DNA of 64,000 bases from the NCBI RefSeq assembly GCF_024494695.1, contig NZ_JANHDP010000003.1, forward strand, positions 372,001 to 436,000, read 5' to 3'. The notes under the pieces are model-generated. The model saw only the letters and a program-made list of their open reading frames with translations, had not been told where the DNA came from and searched no databases. The stretch comes from Natronoarchaeum rubrum (GTDB lineage Archaea; Halobacteriota; Halobacteria; Halobacteriales; Natronoarchaeaceae). The first letter of the stretch is position 1; each line of letters opens with the position of its first letter. Below, in pieces: positions 50,685 through 59,715 of this stretch. Position numbers and translations under genes: made by a program.

Positions 50685-51114
50685 GGTCCCAACCACACGA
50701 CCGGCGAACCGGTGCTATTCGGGACTAGTGGTCCCACTCGGAAGTCAGTTCTCCCTGAGCGGGCGACAGCTGTGGACCGCGACGTGAGATTTGTCGGGAC
50801 GAAACTGCTGTCACCCGATTAATCACAGTAGCGTTATACGTGTGGAGAGAGGAGTTAAACTCGGTGCAGGGACGGGACTGGTCCCAACCACCTATCCCTG
50901 TGCCGAACTGCCGATTTTCGGCAGTTTTCTCGCTGGTATAAGACGAAGTCTTCGGATCAGCGTCGCCGATAGAACGCCCGGTTCAGTGACGACGCCGCTG
51001 GCTGATCAGATCCGTCACTCCGAGAATCACACGTTCTGACGACTCGACGCTACTCGCGGAAGCACTGCCGCGATAGAAGCTGGTACGGACGACCGGCTAC
51101 CGGACGACGACTCG
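50685..51114. promoter_or_regulatory. 430-bp regulatory-looking region with GGGAC-GTCCC palindromes
   Basis: No convincing gene. GGTCCCAACCAC occurs at 50685-50696 (next to the start of the TrmB-type gene) and at 50880-50891. GGGAC-TAGTG-GTCCC (50721-50735) and GGGAC-TG-GTCCC (50874-50885) are near-palindromes. GGTATAAG near 50935 is a plus-strand TATA-like sequence with no clear gene after it. Confidence 0.5.
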
Positions 51115-51420
51115 TCACTCGGCCGGCGGCGGTTCGACAAGTTTGTCACGATTCTCCTCGAGCAGGACCAGCAGCGGCCGGATCTGGTGGAACAGCGGAC
51201 CTTTCGTAATCTCGTTGCGCCCCCGATCCCATTCGATCAGCCCGTAATCCTCCAGTTTCGGCAGGTGTGCGTGGTGGAGCTCGGTCGTAGCTGTTCGCTC
51301 CCCTTCCGCTCGAACGGCCGCCGTGACCGTCCTGTCGTCCTGCGGGTTCCGCTCCAGAATCGTCAGCAACACCTCACGACGCTGCTCGTCGGCCAGTGCT
51401 TCGAAGTGATCATCGATCAT
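51115..51420 (-). CDS. DUF7344-type winged-helix regulator
   Basis: 101 residues: MIDDHFEALADEQRREVLLT, ILERNPQDDRTVTAAVRAEG, ELHHAHLPKLEDYGLIEWDR, GRNEITKGPLFHQIRPLLVL. It has the LHHAHLPKLEDYGLIEWD block of the family. It is the shortest of the three in this window. Target unknown. Confidence 0.75.
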   Translation of the reverse strand: MIDDHFEALADEQRREVLLTILERNPQDDRTVTAAVRAEGERTATTELHHAHLPKLEDYGLIEWDRGRNEITKGPLFHQIRPLLVLLEENRDKLVEPPPAE

Positions 51421-51546
51421 CTACTCACCGTGCTACACCTTGACTCTCATTGAGTAAATACACCCGCTAATTTCACAGAATCGCGTTGTTTGACGAAGTG
51501 AGTGACAGCGCGTACACCTCCGTAACGCGGGAGCCAGTCGCTACGC

Positions 51547-51930
51547 TCAGGTTCGTTCCTCGCGGAGCACACCCCGCGCCGCCGTCGCGAGCTCCTCGAA
51601 CTCGTCCATATGGATCTCGTCGGTCGTCACGTACACGCCTCTATCGCCGACGATCACGCGCGTCACGTACCCGTACTCGAACGCTCGGATCGTGAATTCG
51701 TACTCGCCGAGCTCGGAGTCGCCGTAGGTCTGCTGGGACGTGAACCCGAGGCGCTCGTTGGCGACAAACCGATCGAGCTCGGCGTCCTGCTCCAGGTCCT
51801 CACGAATGTAGAGCTGGTCGTAGTCCTCGACGGTGAACAGCGTGATGCTCCGCAGCGTGTCGCCGATCGACGTCCGACAGGCGCTGACGAGTTCGTCGGC
51901 CAGACCGTCGCCGCTGGATTCTCCCGACAT
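51547..51930 (-). CDS. DUF7522-like haloarchaeal protein
   Basis: 127 residues from ATG 51930: LADELVSACRTSIGDTLRSI, TLFTVEDYDQLYIREDLEQD, EYEFTIRAFEYGYVTRVIVG, DRGVYVTTDEIHMDEFEELA. I recognise this as DUF7522, of unknown function. The upstream MKVESVATTR extension is dropped because it lacks conservation-like content. Confidence 0.7.
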   Translation of the reverse strand: MSGESSGDGLADELVSACRTSIGDTLRSITLFTVEDYDQLYIREDLEQDAELDRFVANERLGFTSQQTYGDSELGEYEFTIRAFEYGYVTRVIVGDRGVYVTTDEIHMDEFEELATAARGVLREERT

Positions 51931-52054
51931 ACGTGTAGTAGCGACGGACTCCACCTTCAACGTCAGGCCACGTTGGCCGTCGATACCGATCTCGCGACAA
52001 GTGTCACGAAAACAATCGGAAAACGTTATACTGTATCAGGAACTAAGTAGAAAC

Positions 52055-52159
52055 ATGAAGCGACTGGTCAAGGTCCTGCTCGTACTGTTCGTGATCGCCG
52101 CCCTCTACAAGGTCGTCTCGACCGACGCCGAAGTCGACGTCGAGTACGACGACGCGTAG
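52055..52159 (+). CDS. 34-aa single-pass membrane microprotein
   Basis: MKRLVKVLLVLFVIAALYKV then VSTDAEVDVEYDDA: a basic start, one hydrophobic helix and an acidic tail. CGTTATA at 52024-52030 is a fitting TATA box about 28 bp upstream. The layout suggests a real small membrane protein. Confidence 0.55.
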   Translation: MKRLVKVLLVLFVIAALYKVVSTDAEVDVEYDDA

Positions 52160-52214
52160 CGACGCCGCTTTTCGGAGCGAATCACTTACCCCTCTGCCCC
52201 GCCCAGCCTCGGGT

Positions 52215-53039
52215 ATGTACGGCGTGGTGACGCGCAACGAGGAGGAGCTGTCGTGGGGCGAGTTCGACCGGTCGTTCTACGAGGTCAAAGACGTCACCGG
52301 CCGGGCGAGCGAGCCCGTCGCCGGCGCGGTCAACATGATCTCGTGTTTCGGCGACACAGCGGCCGCCGATGCGCGTCCCGAACTCGTGCCGGTGAGCGCG
52401 GACGGCGAGCGCGCGACCCGCGAGCAGCCCTACTTCGACTGGACCTACATCTGTCCCAATCGCGACGAGTACCGGGCAGGAATCCTGGAGATGGTCGAGG
52501 ACGCCGCCGCCGCGAGCGGCGACGTTCGGCTGGACGATGTCGGCTTCCCGCGGGGAGAGTACTGTCACTGCGAAATCTGCGAGGAGCGGTTCGCCGCGAG
52601 CGAGTACGACGACCGGACGACGTGGCGGGCGAGCGTGATCACCGAGTTCGTCGCCGAAGCGGCCGATCGAGTTCCGGGCGACACCTACCTGACGCTGCAC
52701 CCCGATCCCTACCCCGGTCACCTCTACGAGCGCTCCGGGATCGACCTCGCGGCGATCGAGTCCCACGTCGACGAGTTCGTCGTTCCGCTGTACGACACGG
52801 CCTACGGGACGACCTACTGGATCGAGACGATCGCCAAGGGGTTCGAGTCGCTGCTCGACACGCCCTTTAGCGTCGAGCTGTACGCCGTCGACGTCGACAT
52901 CGACGACCTGCTGCGGGCCGCCGAGGTCGCCGACGCGTACGGCGAGTCGGTGCTGTTCGGCTACGACGCCAGCAACGCGCGGGCGGCGCTGCGCAGGCTC
53001 ACCGCCGAGTCCAACGACGGCGTCAGCCACGGCGAGTGA
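52215..53039 (+). CDS. Haloarchaeal protein of unknown function with CxCxxC
   Basis: 274 residues: MYGVVTRNEEELSWGEFDRS, PYFDWTYICPNRDEYRAGIL, GDVRLDDVGFPRGEYCHCEI with CHCEICEERF, RVPGDTYLTLHPDPYPGHLY, DEFVVPLYDTAYGTTYWIET. The regular beta/alpha pattern suggests a TIM-barrel fold like glycoside hydrolases, and the cysteines could bind metal. I cannot assign a reaction. It is a single gene. Confidence 0.6.
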   Translation: MYGVVTRNEEELSWGEFDRSFYEVKDVTGRASEPVAGAVNMISCFGDTAAADARPELVPVSADGERATREQPYFDWTYICPNRDEYRAGILEMVEDAAAASGDVRLDDVGFPRGEYCHCEICEERFAASEYDDRTTWRASVITEFVAEAADRVPGDTYLTLHPDPYPGHLYERSGIDLAAIESHVDEFVVPLYDTAYGTTYWIETIAKGFESLLDTPFSVELYAVDVDIDDLLRAAEVADAYGESVLFGYDASNARAALRRLTAESNDGVSHGE

Positions 53040-53104
53040 GACGCCGCTCCGGAGCCGACCGACTGGTGACGCCGTAGCGGCATCGAGCGACGAAGTCCGG
53101 AGAA

Positions 53105-53668
53105 TCAGACCGACAGCGCCTGCTCCCGCCAGGAGAGAATGTCCCGGCGGTCGCGGGTGTCCTCGGGCGGGTCGGCGAACCACCGCGCCGCCGAGATCTC
53201 GCCGTCGGGGTCCGACACGGACGGCTCGGTGGTCTCGGCCTCGCCGGCGAACACCGGCAGCACACCCCACGTCACGTTGTCGTCGGCGACGACCCGCACC
53301 TCAGTGAGGATCGCCAGCCCGTCGTAGTCGACCTCGACGCCGGCCTCCTCGGCGACCTCGCGCTCGGCGGCCTCGCGGAACGTCTCCTCCTCGCAGACGC
53401 CACCGCCCGGCGGCACCCACATGTCGACGTCCTCGTGGCGCACCAGCAGCAGTTCGCCAGAGGACCGATAGACGATCGTATGGGCGCCGTAGGGCGTCCC
53501 GTTGTCCCGGATGCGCTCGGCGAGCGTCCGGAAGCGCCGCCGGCTCACCCGGCGGGTACGCTCGACCTGCATGTAGTCGTCGTATCGCCGGTCGAGGCGA
53601 TGGCGCGCCTGCTCGGCGGACTGCTGGGCCTCGTCAGCGAGGTACCACAGTTCGTCGAACGACGTCAT
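53105..53668 (-). CDS. NUDIX hydrolase
   Basis: 187 residues. Nudix box at 88-111: GGGVCEEETFREAAEREVAE then EAGV. A helical N-terminal region of about 60 residues with several Arg precedes the domain. NUDIX enzymes cleave nucleoside diphosphate linked compounds; the substrate is not predictable here. It ends in the motif AGAATCAGA shared with 39932. Confidence 0.88.
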   Translation of the reverse strand: MTSFDELWYLADEAQQSAEQARHRLDRRYDDYMQVERTRRVSRRRFRTLAERIRDNGTPYGAHTIVYRSSGELLLVRHEDVDMWVPPGGGVCEEETFREAAEREVAEEAGVEVDYDGLAILTEVRVVADDNVTWGVLPVFAGEAETTEPSVSDPDGEISAARWFADPPEDTRDRRDILSWREQALSV

Positions 53669-53815
53669 CGGCGTCGCGGACGGCGGGTGCCTCGATCGGG
53701 CGGCGTGACGGGACGGAGGGAGAGCGAGCGGCTGACCATGCCCGAGAGTACAGCCGGCCGGCAGGAATACCCTTCGAAACCGTCAGACTGCGGCGAGGGG
53801 CGCCGCGAACGGGGA

Positions 53816-55879
53816 TCAGGGACGGCGAAACGCGTACGTGGCGCCGCCCAGCAGCACGATCGCGACGACCACGGCGAGCGCGTTCGCGAGCGCGCCGCCG
53901 CTCGCCCATCCCTCGGTCGATTCCGCGGCGACGACGCGCACGGTCGACTCGCGGCTGGCCCGCCCGTCGGCGACCGAGAGTCGGTAGGTACCCGCGCTCT
54001 CGAACGCGAGCGTGATCTCGACCGTTCGCTGGTCGCCTCCCGTAAGGACGATATCGCGCACCGCTCGCTGCTCGCCGTCGGCGCTGACCGTCACGGTCGC
54101 GCGGCCGGGGTAGTCGGCGTCGTTCGTCACCGTCGCGGTCACTGTGACGTTCTCGCCGGAACGAATCCGATCGCGGTCGAGCACGACTTCGGTCACGCGC
54201 GCGGCGGCCGGCTCTCGCACCGTTACGGAAAGCTCGGCACCGCCGATCGCGAGTTCGTACTGCCCCGGCTCGTCGAATCCGTGCTCGAACGTCAGCGTCC
54301 GCTCGGCGTCGGCCGCCAACTGCCCGGTTCGGCGCTCGACGACCGCGCCGTCGACGCGGAACGTGGCGTCGTAGCTCCCCTCGGTGCCGCCGTCGTTCCG
54401 GACAATCGCGTCGACCGAGAGTCGCTCGCCCGTCACGAGCGTGACCGGCCGCTCGCCGCCGATCGCCCGCTGGCGGTACTCGCCGTCGACGCGGATCGCG
54501 TTCGGGCTGTCGACGCCGGGCAGTTCGTAGCCGATCCGCGCCGGCAGCTGCCCGAACGCGTTCTCGTGCTCCTCGACCGACCAGAGCGAGGGCGCGTCGC
54601 TCGTCTCGGTGTACCGCCGTGCGGCAGATCTGGGGTCCTCACCGCCGGCGTCGCCGACCATCGAGAGGAACGCCGCCTGACTGATCGGCTCGCCGCGTTC
54701 GTTCATCCGCCGGAAGGGAGCCTGCAGCGTCGCGCCGCTATCGGTCGCCAGCCGAAGCCGGCGGTCGATCTCGCCGGCCGCGAGCGCGCCCTTGTCGTAG
54801 TTGGTCCCGGTCGCCCACGTCGACGGCTCCGACAGCACGGCCTCGGCGTAGCGGCTGTTGCGACCCGCCGACAACCGATTCCGGAACTGCTCGAACTCGA
54901 TCCGGTCCTGCTGGAGCGTCAGCGACGCGGCGTAGTACGTCGCGGAGGCCTCCGTGACCCACTTCGTCGCCTCGGTGGTCTCGAAGTCCTGGCGCGTGTG
55001 GACGTACTCGTGGAGCCAGACGTTGCCGGCCTCGTCGAGGCGCTCGGAGGCACGGACCCAGCCGTCGGCGTCCCCGGTCTGCAGCCCTCTAACGCCCCAG
55101 CCGACGTCGCCGGTCGGCGCCGCGATCAGGAACACTTCTTCGTCGCGATCGCCGACCCGGAGCGCGTCGGACGCGCTGCTCAGCGAGTCGAACACGTTCT
55201 CCGGCTCCTCGGCCATCGTGGCGGCGTCGGGGACGACCAGCTCGAAGCGCTGCCCGCTTGCCTCGCGAGTGATCGTCTCGTGTGCGCCCAGAAACGCGAT
55301 CCGGCCGCCGACGGCGCCCGGCCCGTCGACCGTCGTCTCGCGGGCGAGCGCCACCTGTCCGCCGCCCGACCAGCTCCAGCTGTGGGAGAGCCGGGGCTGC
55401 CGGACGAGCGCCCACTCGCCGATGTCGACGAACGTGTACGAGCCCGATCCGGCGATCGGCCCGCTCTCGTCGAGCGTCCGATTCACCGCGAGCGTGTACG
55501 TCGCCGTCGGATCGTCCGTGCGCTCGTCCCACGTCAGCGTCCCGTCGGAACCGGTCGAGAACCCTTCGGTGGACTCGACCGACGGATCGTCGAGCAGCTG
55601 CACCTCCAGGGTTTCGAGGCGCTCCGGGGTCGTGTACCGGAGTTCGACCCGTATCGTCCCGGGGCGCTCGGGAAGCCGGTGCAACCGGACGTCGGCGCCG
55701 AGCGTGTCGGCGTCGCTCGCGGCGGTCGTCGTGGCGTTCCCCCCGGTCGTCACACGGTCTGCGCTCGTCGACGCCGACGCCGTCGCGATGTCCGCGCTCG
55801 CCGACGCCACCGGCGCCGCGACGCCGCTGACCAGCGCGACGAGGAGAAGCGTTGCGAGGACGACCCGTCTGCGTAGCAC
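53816..55879 (-). CDS. Secreted gluzincin-like protein with CARDB-type repeats and TM anchor
   Basis: 687 residues. Sec signal MLRRRVVLATLLLVALVSGV; a beta domain; then a zinc-peptidase-like centre NVWLHEYVHTRQDFETTEAT with HEYVH (His290, Glu291, His294) and a downstream WVTEASATYYA (Glu310) as a possible third ligand. Two or three Ig/CARDB-like domains follow (VSVDAIVRNDGGTEGSYDAT, VTVTATVTNDADYPGRATVT). It ends in a TM helix GALANALAVVVAIVLLGGAT and RRP. So it is exported, surface-anchored and probably proteolytic. The Glu spacing is shorter than the M1 norm. Confidence 0.78.
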   Translation of the reverse strand: MLRRRVVLATLLLVALVSGVAAPVASASADIATASASTSADRVTTGGNATTTAASDADTLGADVRLHRLPERPGTIRVELRYTTPERLETLEVQLLDDPSVESTEGFSTGSDGTLTWDERTDDPTATYTLAVNRTLDESGPIAGSGSYTFVDIGEWALVRQPRLSHSWSWSGGGQVALARETTVDGPGAVGGRIAFLGAHETITREASGQRFELVVPDAATMAEEPENVFDSLSSASDALRVGDRDEEVFLIAAPTGDVGWGVRGLQTGDADGWVRASERLDEAGNVWLHEYVHTRQDFETTEATKWVTEASATYYAASLTLQQDRIEFEQFRNRLSAGRNSRYAEAVLSEPSTWATGTNYDKGALAAGEIDRRLRLATDSGATLQAPFRRMNERGEPISQAAFLSMVGDAGGEDPRSAARRYTETSDAPSLWSVEEHENAFGQLPARIGYELPGVDSPNAIRVDGEYRQRAIGGERPVTLVTGERLSVDAIVRNDGGTEGSYDATFRVDGAVVERRTGQLAADAERTLTFEHGFDEPGQYELAIGGAELSVTVREPAAARVTEVVLDRDRIRSGENVTVTATVTNDADYPGRATVTVSADGEQRAVRDIVLTGGDQRTVEITLAFESAGTYRLSVADGRASRESTVRVVAAESTEGWASGGALANALAVVVAIVLLGGATYAFRRP

Positions 55880-56060
55880 ACTCCGGCACTTGGCCTCGGT
55901 TGCCTTGAGCGTTCCCGATAGTTACGGTTGCGTTCGGATTGTTTCACCGATATCAGGGGCGGCATCGTCCCGCGACCGAAAGGGGCGGGCACGTCGCGAC
56001 GACCCGCCGTCGCGGACGAGTTCGGCTGCATTTATGCACGCGGCGGCCCGCCCTCCCGGT

Positions 56061-57125
56061 ATGGACGAGGACCGACTGCTGATGACGCCCGGGCCGACGG
56101 CCGTCCCCGCGGCGGTGCGCGATCGGATGGCCGAGCCCGCGCCGAACCCGGACGTCGAACCGGAGTTCGTGGCGTTCTACCGCGACCTGACCGACAAGCT
56201 GGGCGCCGTCTACGGCGACGACGACCTCGCGATCCTGGGCGGCGAGGGCATTCTCGGACTGGAGGCCGCGGTCGCCTCGCTCGTGGGGGACGGCGACCGC
56301 GCGCTCTGTATCTCGAACGGACTGTACGGCGACGGGTTCGCCGACTTCGTCGAGGACGCGGGCGGCGAGGCGGTGACCTGCCGCGCGCCCTCGACGGGCG
56401 GGATCGACGTCGACGCCGTCGCCGAGCGCCTCGACGAGGGCGAGTTCGACGTCGCAACGATGGTCCACTGCGAGACGCCGACCGGGACGCTGAACGACCT
56501 CGACCCGGTGCTCGACCTGCTCGACGACCACGACGTGCTCAGCGTCGTCGACGCCGTCTCCTCGCTCGGCGGGACGCCCGTTCCCACGGACGAGATCGAC
56601 GTCTGCATCGGCGCCAGTCAGAAGTGCTTCAGCGCGCCGCCGGGGCTCGCCGTGCTGTCGATCTCCGATGCCGCCTGGGAGACGATCGAGGCGACCGAGA
56701 TCCGCTCGTACTACGCCGACCTGACGCCCTGGAAGACCGCCGCCGACGAGGAGTGGTTCCCCTACACGATGCCGGTCAACAACCTGCAGGCGCTCGACGC
56801 CGCCGTCGACCTGCTGATCGAGGAGGGGCTCGACGCCGTCTTCGAGCGCCACGACGCCGCCGCCGATCTGTGCCGCGGTCGGGGCCGAGAGCTCGGACTG
56901 GAGCTGTATCCGGACGCCGACGTGGCATCGCCGACGGTGACCGCGTTCCACGTCGAAGGGCGCGCGCAGGAACTCCAGCAGCGGCTTCGGGAGGAAGAGG
57001 GCGTCGTGCTCGCGACCGGGCTCGGTGACCTGGAGGACGATGTGCTACGCGTGGGGCACATGGGCCACAACGCTCGCGAGGATCGCGTCGAGCGCACGAT
57101 GGACGCCATCGATCGGGTTCTGTAG
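56061..57125 (+). CDS. Class V aminotransferase (alanine/serine-glyoxylate type)
   Basis: 354 residues, PLP-dependent. LLMTPGPTAVPAAVRDRMAE is the family start; LCISNGLYGDGFADFVEDAG, VHCETPTGTLNDLDPVLDLL, VVDAVSSLGGTPVPTDEIDV, and Lys188 in GASQKCFSAPPG (Schiff base). The end shows VLRVGHMGHN. It acts on alanine/serine and glyoxylate or pyruvate, or is a related phosphonate enzyme. ATG 56061 follows TTTATGCA by 30 bp. A longer upstream frame is noise. Confidence 0.9.
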   Translation: MDEDRLLMTPGPTAVPAAVRDRMAEPAPNPDVEPEFVAFYRDLTDKLGAVYGDDDLAILGGEGILGLEAAVASLVGDGDRALCISNGLYGDGFADFVEDAGGEAVTCRAPSTGGIDVDAVAERLDEGEFDVATMVHCETPTGTLNDLDPVLDLLDDHDVLSVVDAVSSLGGTPVPTDEIDVCIGASQKCFSAPPGLAVLSISDAAWETIEATEIRSYYADLTPWKTAADEEWFPYTMPVNNLQALDAAVDLLIEEGLDAVFERHDAAADLCRGRGRELGLELYPDADVASPTVTAFHVEGRAQELQQRLREEEGVVLATGLGDLEDDVLRVGHMGHNAREDRVERTMDAIDRVL

Positions 57126-57231
57126 TCCGAACACGCGGCGGGTGCCCGTTCGCCCGTCTCTGCCCCGTCAACGCATACCGAAGCGACGACGGAGAGAAAT
57201 CCGTATAGGCCCCGCTCTACGATTGTGGGCA

Positions 57232-58425
57232 ATGAGTTACCGGATCGGACTCGTCGGCAAGCCCTCCGTGGGCAAGTCGACGTTTTTCAACGCGGCGACG
57301 ATGAACGACGTGCCGGAAGGCGCCTACCCCTTCACGACGATCGACCCGAGCGTCGGCGAAGCGTACGTGCGCGTCCAGTGTGCGGCCCCCGAGTTCGACG
57401 AGACCTGCACGCCGAACACCGGCTACTGCGACGACGGCGTCCGGTTCGTCCCGACGAAGATCGTCGACGTCGCCGGGCTGATCCCCGGCGCCCACGAGGG
57501 CAACGGGCTGGGCAACCAGTTTCTGACCGACCTCAACGAGACCGACGTGCTGGTCCACGTCGTCGACTTCTCGGGCAAGACCGACATCGAGGGCGAGCCC
57601 ACCGAGGACCACGACCCGCGCGAGGACATCGACTTCCTCGAAACCGAACTCGACCAGTGGTATCTCGACGTGTTAGAGAAGGGCATCGAGCGCTACCGGA
57701 GCGGCCACGTCACCGAGGACGACGACGTCGAGGAGGAACTCGCCGAGCAGATGAGCGCGTTCCGAACCAACGAGGACGAGATCAAGCTGCTGATCCGCCG
57801 CGTCGGCGTCGGCTTCGACCCAGATGAGTGGGACGACGACGACAAACTCGAACTCGCCCGCGAAATCCGCAAGGAGACCAAGCCGCTGGTGATCGCCGCC
57901 AACAAGATGGACATGCCCGAAGCCCAGGCCAACTGGGACGAGATCACCGAGGATCCCGAGTACGACCATCTCACGTTCGTCCCCGCGAGCGCGCACGCCG
58001 AAAAAGCCCTCAAGTCCGCGGACGAAGGCGGCGCCGTCGACTACCGCCCCGGCGACGGCGAGTTCGAGATCGTCGCCGACGTCTCCGACGAGCAGGAAGC
58101 GGGCCTCGAACAGATCCGCGAGTTCCTCGACGACTTCGGCTCGACGGGCGTTCAGGACGCCCTGGAGGCCGCGCTGTTCGACGTGCTCGGCGTGACGCCG
58201 GTGTTCCCCGGCGGCGCCAACGGGCTGGGCAACGAGCGCGGCGAGGTGCTGCCGGACTGCTACCTGCTGCCGCCCGATTCCACCGCGGAGGACTTCGCGT
58301 ACAGCCTCCACTCCGACATCGGCGAAGGGTTCCTCCACGCGATCGACTGCCGGTCGAACCGCCAGCGCGGCGCCGACTACGAACTCGACGACCGGGACGT
58401 GCTCGAAGTCGTCACGACGAACTGA
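57232..58425 (+). CDS. YchF/OLA1-type GTPase with TGS domain
   Basis: 397 residues. G1 GLVGKPSVGKSTFF (9-17); G2/G3 YPFTTIDPSVGE, KIVDVAGLIPGAHEGNGLGN; G4 VIAANKMDMP; a coiled-coil insert in the middle; a C-terminal TGS domain DCYLLPPDSTAEDFAYSLHS, IGEGFLHAID. This is the archaeal Obg-like ATPase/GTPase that associates with ribosomes. CCGTATAGG precedes the ATG by 30 bp. Confidence 0.93.
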   Translation: MSYRIGLVGKPSVGKSTFFNAATMNDVPEGAYPFTTIDPSVGEAYVRVQCAAPEFDETCTPNTGYCDDGVRFVPTKIVDVAGLIPGAHEGNGLGNQFLTDLNETDVLVHVVDFSGKTDIEGEPTEDHDPREDIDFLETELDQWYLDVLEKGIERYRSGHVTEDDDVEEELAEQMSAFRTNEDEIKLLIRRVGVGFDPDEWDDDDKLELAREIRKETKPLVIAANKMDMPEAQANWDEITEDPEYDHLTFVPASAHAEKALKSADEGGAVDYRPGDGEFEIVADVSDEQEAGLEQIREFLDDFGSTGVQDALEAALFDVLGVTPVFPGGANGLGNERGEVLPDCYLLPPDSTAEDFAYSLHSDIGEGFLHAIDCRSNRQRGADYELDDRDVLEVVTTN

Positions 58426-58476
58426 GCAAGGAGCACGGGTCGGCCCTATTTTTGTCTCGGCGTGGACGGTCAACTG

Positions 58477-59085
58477 ATGGCCGCCATCGCGGAAACCGAT
58501 CGACTCGTGGCACTGAGCGACGGCGTCTTCGCCATTGCGATCACGCTCCTGGTGCTCGACATCCCGCTTCCCGAAACCGGCGGCGGGGCATCGGCGGAGT
58601 TTCTCGGCTCGTTCGTCCGCGAGCAAGGGCTCGAGGTGTTCGCGTACGTGCTGAGCTTTCTGGTCATCGGCCTCTACTGGGTGTTACACCGGCACACGTT
58701 CGTCCACATCCGACGCCACGATACGCGGCTGCTGTGGCTCAACTTACTGTTTTTGCTCGCGATTTCGTTTCTACCCTATCCTACCTCGGTGCTGACCGCC
58801 TTTCCGAACGAGTTCGGCGTCGTCTTCTACGCGGCGTCCCAGACGGTCGTCGGTGCGACGCTCGTTGCGGTCTGGGTGTACGCGTCCCGTGGTGAGCTGC
58901 TGGCAGAGGGAATCTCATCGCGTGCCGTCCGAGTTCGAATCGCCCGGTTCGCCGTCTCTCCGCTCGTCTTTGCGCTCTCGATCCCCGTCGCACTGTTCGA
59001 TTATCGGGTAGCGATCGCGTGCTGGTTCGCCCTGCTACCCCTCAATGGGGTACTTCACTCCCGGCTGGCAGGTGTCGATGACTGA
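58477..59085 (+). CDS. TMEM175-family ion channel-like membrane protein
   Basis: 202 residues. RLVALSDGVFAIAITLLVLD is the TMEM175/DUF1211 signature at TM1. Further hydrophobic segments give about six helices (FAYVLSFLVIGLYWVLHRHT, LLWLNLLFLLAISFLPYPTS, RFAVSPLVFALSIPVALFD). Family members are K+-selective channels; two such modules form the pore, so this half is expected to oligomerise. ATG 58477 fits the CTATTTTTG box better than GTG 58462. Confidence 0.87.
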   Translation: MAAIAETDRLVALSDGVFAIAITLLVLDIPLPETGGGASAEFLGSFVREQGLEVFAYVLSFLVIGLYWVLHRHTFVHIRRHDTRLLWLNLLFLLAISFLPYPTSVLTAFPNEFGVVFYAASQTVVGATLVAVWVYASRGELLAEGISSRAVRVRIARFAVSPLVFALSIPVALFDYRVAIACWFALLPLNGVLHSRLAGVDD

Positions 59086-59206
59086 CGAGTCGTCCGGCAC
59101 CTCGCGTCACGTCCGAGCGGGATCCGGACGTCGCGGTTCGGAGACAGGAGCAAATAGCCCGCCCACCGCATCACCCGTGCCTCGTGATACCACGTCTTAC
59201 CAACCA

Positions 59207-59213
59207 CTTAAAC
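59207..59213 (+). promoter_or_regulatory. TATA box giving a leaderless eIF1A transcript
   Basis: CTTAAAC centred about 27 bp before GTG 59236. Confidence 0.5.
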
Positions 59214-59235
59214 GTCCGCAGATCCTATTACGGCT

Positions 59236-59520
59236 GTGAGTGAAGAAAGCGGGCGTCGGAATCTCCGAATGCCCAACGATGACGAGCTGTTCGCGGTGGT
59301 AACAGAACACAACGGCGGCAACCACGTCCGAGTCCGCTGTGAGGACGGCAAAGAGCGCATGGGCCGGATCCCCGGCCGCATGAAGTACCGCACCTGGATC
59401 GAGCAAGACGACATCGTCGTCGTCGAGCCCTGGGACTGGCAGGACGAGAAGGCCAACATCGAATGGCGCTACACCAGCCAGGACGCCGACCAGCTCCGCC
59501 GCGAAGGCCACATCGACTAA
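59236..59520 (+). CDS. eif1A: Translation initiation factor 1A
   Basis: 94 residues: [70 protein letters not shown]. This is the OB-fold aIF1A, which promotes mRNA and initiator tRNA binding on the 30S subunit. GTG start, leaderless from the box upstream. Confidence 0.96.
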   Translation: MSEESGRRNLRMPNDDELFAVVTEHNGGNHVRVRCEDGKERMGRIPGRMKYRTWIEQDDIVVVEPWDWQDEKANIEWRYTSQDADQLRREGHID

Positions 59521-59715
59521 CTCGACTTCTACGAGACGTCTTTGCGAACGCTGACTGCACAGTGACGACGCCGTGACGTCCGTACCGCCCGCCACTAAGC
59601 GGTGGCGCCGCAGGACGCGGATGGGCGAGATCGACGGGTACCGGAGTCGAACGCGACGAGCGCGCCGCTACTGCTCGGGAAAGTTACAACACGTTCGAGT
59701 ACATACGCGCCGGCC

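Noticed and set aside
50791..51039. 82-codon plus-strand frame upstream of the DUF7344 gene
   Set aside because: No acidic bias, no start signals, and Cys/Arg/Pro-rich; it fits the composition of non-coding DNA here.
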